From positions 1 to 14,844 of the forward strand of contig CALBHZ010000199.1 of NCBI GenBank assembly GCA_937892815.1: 14,844 bases of DNA, in the 5' to 3' direction. Positions 12,549-14,844 of the stretch are shown piece by piece. Source of the DNA: an uncultured archaeon (GTDB lineage: Archaea; Thermoproteota; Nitrososphaeria; Conexivisphaerales; CALBHZ01). A model generated the notes under the pieces. That model searched no databases. It saw nothing but the letters and a program-made list of their open reading frames with translations, and was not told where the DNA came from. Both the position numbers and the translations under genes were made by a program. The first letter of the stretch is position 1, and every line of letters begins with the position of its first letter.

Positions 12549-14063
12549 ATGATATTTAAAGCGAACGTGATCGATATCCTTTCTGGAAGAAGATCCGTTA
12601 TAGTTAACAGACAAGATGCTGAAGCTCTCGGCCTTTTCCTAAACGATAGAGTAGTGTTATCCTATAAGAGGAATAGAATGACTTGCATTGTCGAGCTTAG
12701 CGATAGCTTAGTTGGAAAGGGAAGCATAGGTATCTGTAAGGATTTAGCTGAGAAACTCGAAATTAAAAGCGGAGATAAAGTAGAGGTAGGCTTAGCGCCC
12801 ACTCCTGAAAGTGTAAGCTATATCAGGAAGAAGGTAAGAGGCGCCAAGCTCTCTGCGGAAGAAATAAAATCCATAGTAAAAGACGTGGTCGCTTCGAACT
12901 TGAGCGACCTCGAAATTGCGAGCTTTCTCTTCGCCGAATACTATCATGGAATGGATATGGACGAAGTAGAGGCACTTACTAGAGCAATGGTAGAAACGGG
13001 AGACGTAATGGAGCTACATGGAAGGGTCGTAGATAAGCACTCAATAGGAGGGGTGCCAGGGAACAAAATAAGCCTCTTAATAGTCCCAATTATTGCAAGT
13101 ACAGAACTATATATACCTAAAACTAGCAGTAAAGCCATCACGAGCCCTTCAGGAACTGCCGACACGATGGGAGTTCTCGCTGATGTCAAATTCACCTTAG
13201 AAGAGGTAAAGGAAATAGTTCAAAAAGCTCATGGATGCATTGTTTGGGGAGGATCGCTTAATATCGCTCCTGCCGACGACTTATTTATTAGGGTAGAATA
13301 TCCGTTAAAAATAGATCCTGAGAGTCAAATGTTAGCAAGTATAATGGCGAAGAAGGCAGCCGTAGGCGCCCAACACGTCGTGTTAGACATTCCTATAGGT
13401 AGGGGGACTAAAGCTCCTACTATGAAGGATGGTGAAAGACTAGCTCAAAAGTTTATCGAGCTTGGAAATAGGTTAGGGATCGACGTTAAAGTAGGGATAA
13501 CTTATGGAGGACAGCCGGTAGGAAGAGCCGTAGGCCCAGCTCTCGAAGCTAAAGAGGCTTTAGAAGCTTTAATTAACCCAGGAAAAGCGAGTATGAGCTT
13601 AATTGAGAAATCTATATCCCTTGCAGGCCTTTTGCTCGAGGCTTCTGGAGTGGCTTTTAAAGGAGAAGGCAGGGAGTTAGCTAAGGAAATACTATTCTCA
13701 GGTAGGGCATTAAAGAAATTCAGGGAAATAGTAGGTCTACAAGGAGGAAATCCCAATGTAAAGCCCGAGGACATACCCATAGGAGAATACAGATATGAGA
13801 TAAGAGCCCCAGTAGAGGGGTATGTAACTTTAGTAGATAATTCGGCAATTGCTGAAATCGCGAGAACAGCAGGGGCACCTATCGAGAAGGGAGCAGGCGT
13901 TCTCCTATACGCGAAACAGGGACATAGGGTTAAAAAGGGCGATATCCTTATGGAGATATTCGCTGAACATTCATCTAGACTATCACAAGCCGTTAAAATA
14001 GCGGAAAGGAGGAATCCAATAGTAGTTGAAGGAATGCTTTTGAAATCTTTACCAGAATATTAA
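12549..14063 (+). CDS. deoA: AMP phosphorylase (archaeal, thymidine-phosphorylase family)
   Basis: This enzyme phosphorolyses AMP (also CMP/UMP) to the free base and ribose 1,5-bisphosphate, the first step of the archaeal nucleoside-monophosphate degradation pathway. Residues 1-85 form the extra N-terminal domain (AbrB-like beta fold) that separates AMP phosphorylase from bacterial thymidine phosphorylase. The catalytic core follows: KHSIGGVPGNK at 163-173 (phosphate loop), KTSSKAITSPSGTADTMG at 191-208 (phosphate and base site), then the C-terminal domain from about residue 420 with a PVEGYVTLVDN barrel. Length of 504 aa is normal. The ATG at 12549 is preceded by an AGGTTTAA box and no Shine-Dalgarno. 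The probable next enzyme, R15P isomerase, is at 4316. The symbol follows common usage for the family. Confidence 0.93.
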   Translation: MIFKANVIDILSGRRSVIVNRQDAEALGLFLNDRVVLSYKRNRMTCIVELSDSLVGKGSIGICKDLAEKLEIKSGDKVEVGLAPTPESVSYIRKKVRGAKLSAEEIKSIVKDVVASNLSDLEIASFLFAEYYHGMDMDEVEALTRAMVETGDVMELHGRVVDKHSIGGVPGNKISLLIVPIIASTELYIPKTSSKAITSPSGTADTMGVLADVKFTLEEVKEIVQKAHGCIVWGGSLNIAPADDLFIRVEYPLKIDPESQMLASIMAKKAAVGAQHVVLDIPIGRGTKAPTMKDGERLAQKFIELGNRLGIDVKVGITYGGQPVGRAVGPALEAKEALEALINPGKASMSLIEKSISLAGLLLEASGVAFKGEGRELAKEILFSGRALKKFREIVGLQGGNPNVKPEDIPIGEYRYEIRAPVEGYVTLVDNSAIAEIARTAGAPIEKGAGVLLYAKQGHRVKKGDILMEIFAEHSSRLSQAVKIAERRNPIVVEGMLLKSLPEY

Positions 14064-14097
14064 TTCAAATTATCCTCAACTTAATATAACACTTTGT

Positions 14098-14108
14098 CCT
14101 TATATATT
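14098..14108 (+). promoter_or_regulatory. TATA box for the last complete gene
   Basis: CCTTATATATT is a good archaeal TATA box about 25 bases before the TTG at 14128. GAGGGG at 14111-14116 could act as a weak Shine-Dalgarno. The gene thus has its own promoter after AMP phosphorylase. Confidence 0.5.
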
Positions 14109-14127
14109 ATGAGGGGCATTAAAGAAA

Positions 14128-14820
14128 TTGTCTAGAATACGTAGCGTATGTTCAGGAAGGATGCCCGTATTTGCCGAACTTCCACAAGCTCAGGTAGAGC
14201 TAGGCAAAGCTTGTGAAGAAGGGGGAGCGGATGCTTTAATAGCTCCTATTTTAAGCGAGTTTACAGCTAACCTAGACTTCGAAATAAGTATGATTAAGGA
14301 CTTAGTATCTAGCGTAAGTATACCCATTGGGCTTTACGTAGGCGTTCCATTTAAGGAAGTTGAATGGGAAGCTATCTTAAGCACGGGAATTGATTTTATT
14401 GCCTCCTTTCCAAATCGCTTACCTCCATTTGCAGCCTTTGATAATAGGATAGATAAGGTAATTTACGTTCCAAGCGGTCTATCTATCGAAGTATATCGTA
14501 CTTTGTCCTCGGTTGAAGGGGTTATCTGTCTAGTCTACGTACCAAATTCTCAGCTTAAAGCCGATAAGCCCTTTAACATGTTAGATGTATTAAATTTAAA
14601 CATCATTAGTAAATATTCGTTTAAGCCCGTACTTTTCAAGGTAGCTTACGACGTTAGGGTAGAGGACCTACCTCTACTCGTAAAATGGGGATGCAGCGGG
14701 CTATTATTGGATCCCTCTGGAACAGGTTCGGATCCTTCTCATTATAAGAGATTTATAGAGGAGTTTAAGAGAGCGATAAAGAGTAGAGAAGGTCCGCCAT
14801 ACCTACCTTCATGGGGATAG
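14128..14820 (+). CDS. Unrecognised (beta/alpha)8-barrel-like protein
   Basis: I do not recognise this 230-residue protein as a named family. It alternates hydrophobic strands and helices like a TIM barrel: VFAELPQAQVELGKACEEGG followed by ADALIAP, then SIPIGLYVG, GIDFIASFPNRLPPFAAFDN, VEGVICLVYVPNSQL, KPVLFKVAYD, and a C-terminal GCSGLLLDPSGTG that looks like a phosphate-binding strand-loop before a final amphipathic helix. There is no signal peptide or membrane segment. The start is taken as TTG at 14128 because an in-frame stop lies just upstream (14110-14112) and a TATA box sits about 25 bases before it; ATG at 14161 is an alternative. It directly follows AMP phosphorylase, so a sugar-phosphate role is possible but unproven. 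Confidence 0.6.
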   Translation: MSRIRSVCSGRMPVFAELPQAQVELGKACEEGGADALIAPILSEFTANLDFEISMIKDLVSSVSIPIGLYVGVPFKEVEWEAILSTGIDFIASFPNRLPPFAAFDNRIDKVIYVPSGLSIEVYRTLSSVEGVICLVYVPNSQLKADKPFNMLDVLNLNIISKYSFKPVLFKVAYDVRVEDLPLLVKWGCSGLLLDPSGTGSDPSHYKRFIEEFKRAIKSREGPPYLPSWG

Positions 14821-14844
14821 GCTTGAAAGCTATACTACTTACTG
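14811..14844 (+). CDS. Start of a further gene, cut by the right edge
   Basis: An ATG at 14811 overlaps the stop of the preceding gene by 10 bases and opens MGIGLKAILLT to the edge; an in-frame TTG at 14823 would give MKAILLT. Overlapping starts of this kind fit an operon. Eleven codons are too few to identify the product. Confidence 0.35.
   Translation, partial: MGIGLKAILLT

Overview
The window is archaeal. From about base 480 to the right end it reads as a compact thermophilic Thermoproteota-type (crenarchaeal-grade) chromosome. Supporting signs are an archaeal-type prolyl-tRNA synthetase, an ATP-dependent DNA ligase close in size and layout to the Sulfolobus enzyme, tRNA m1A methyltransferase TrmI, tRNA splicing endonuclease EndA, a stand-alone TRAM protein, AMP phosphorylase and an Mrp/NBP35 ATPase. 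Many genes have a TATA-like box about 28-37 bases before the start codon and no Shine-Dalgarno, which is typical of leaderless archaeal transcripts. I cannot name the order or genus from sequence alone.

Bases 1 to about 480 look like a different genome: the 3' part of a NuoB/FpoB-like complex I subunit and the first ~27 codons of the next subunit gene (NuoC-like). At about 470-490 that gene stops making sense, and the headless 3' half of a PfkB-family sugar/nucleoside kinase begins in another frame. Two genes broken at one point, with a change in leucine codon use, suggest a chimeric contig join or, less likely, a real recombination breakpoint.

Layout after the junction: truncated pfkB (+) runs into proS (-). 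A divergent promoter separates proS from a DedA-like membrane protein (+), which overlaps trmI (-). Then come a small TRAM protein (+), a ribose-1,5-bisphosphate isomerase/eIF2B-like protein (+), an AbrB-PhoU regulator (-), a fumarylacetoacetate-hydrolase-fold enzyme (-), Mrp ATPase with an unusual C-terminal extension (+), DNA ligase (-), a degenerate OMPDC/HPS-like TIM barrel (-), a DUF47/PhoU-like helical protein with endA (+), AMP phosphorylase (+), an unrecognised barrel-like protein (+), and the first codons of another gene at the right edge.

Two themes link the genes. AMP phosphorylase and ribose-1,5-bisphosphate isomerase, about 7.3 kb apart, are the first two steps of the archaeal AMP/pentose-bisphosphate pathway, whose third enzyme (form III RuBisCO) is not in the window. 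ProS, TrmI, EndA and possibly TRAM belong to tRNA/RNA metabolism. Packing is extreme: all four convergent gene pairs overlap or have at most 2 bases between them. I see no CRISPR array, insertion sequence, tRNA or rRNA, and no gene-free stretch over 300 bases. I found no new multi-gene system. The best leads are the catalytically stripped OMPDC/HPS homologue, the extra Mrp domain, the orphan barrel protein beside AMP phosphorylase, and the junction itself.
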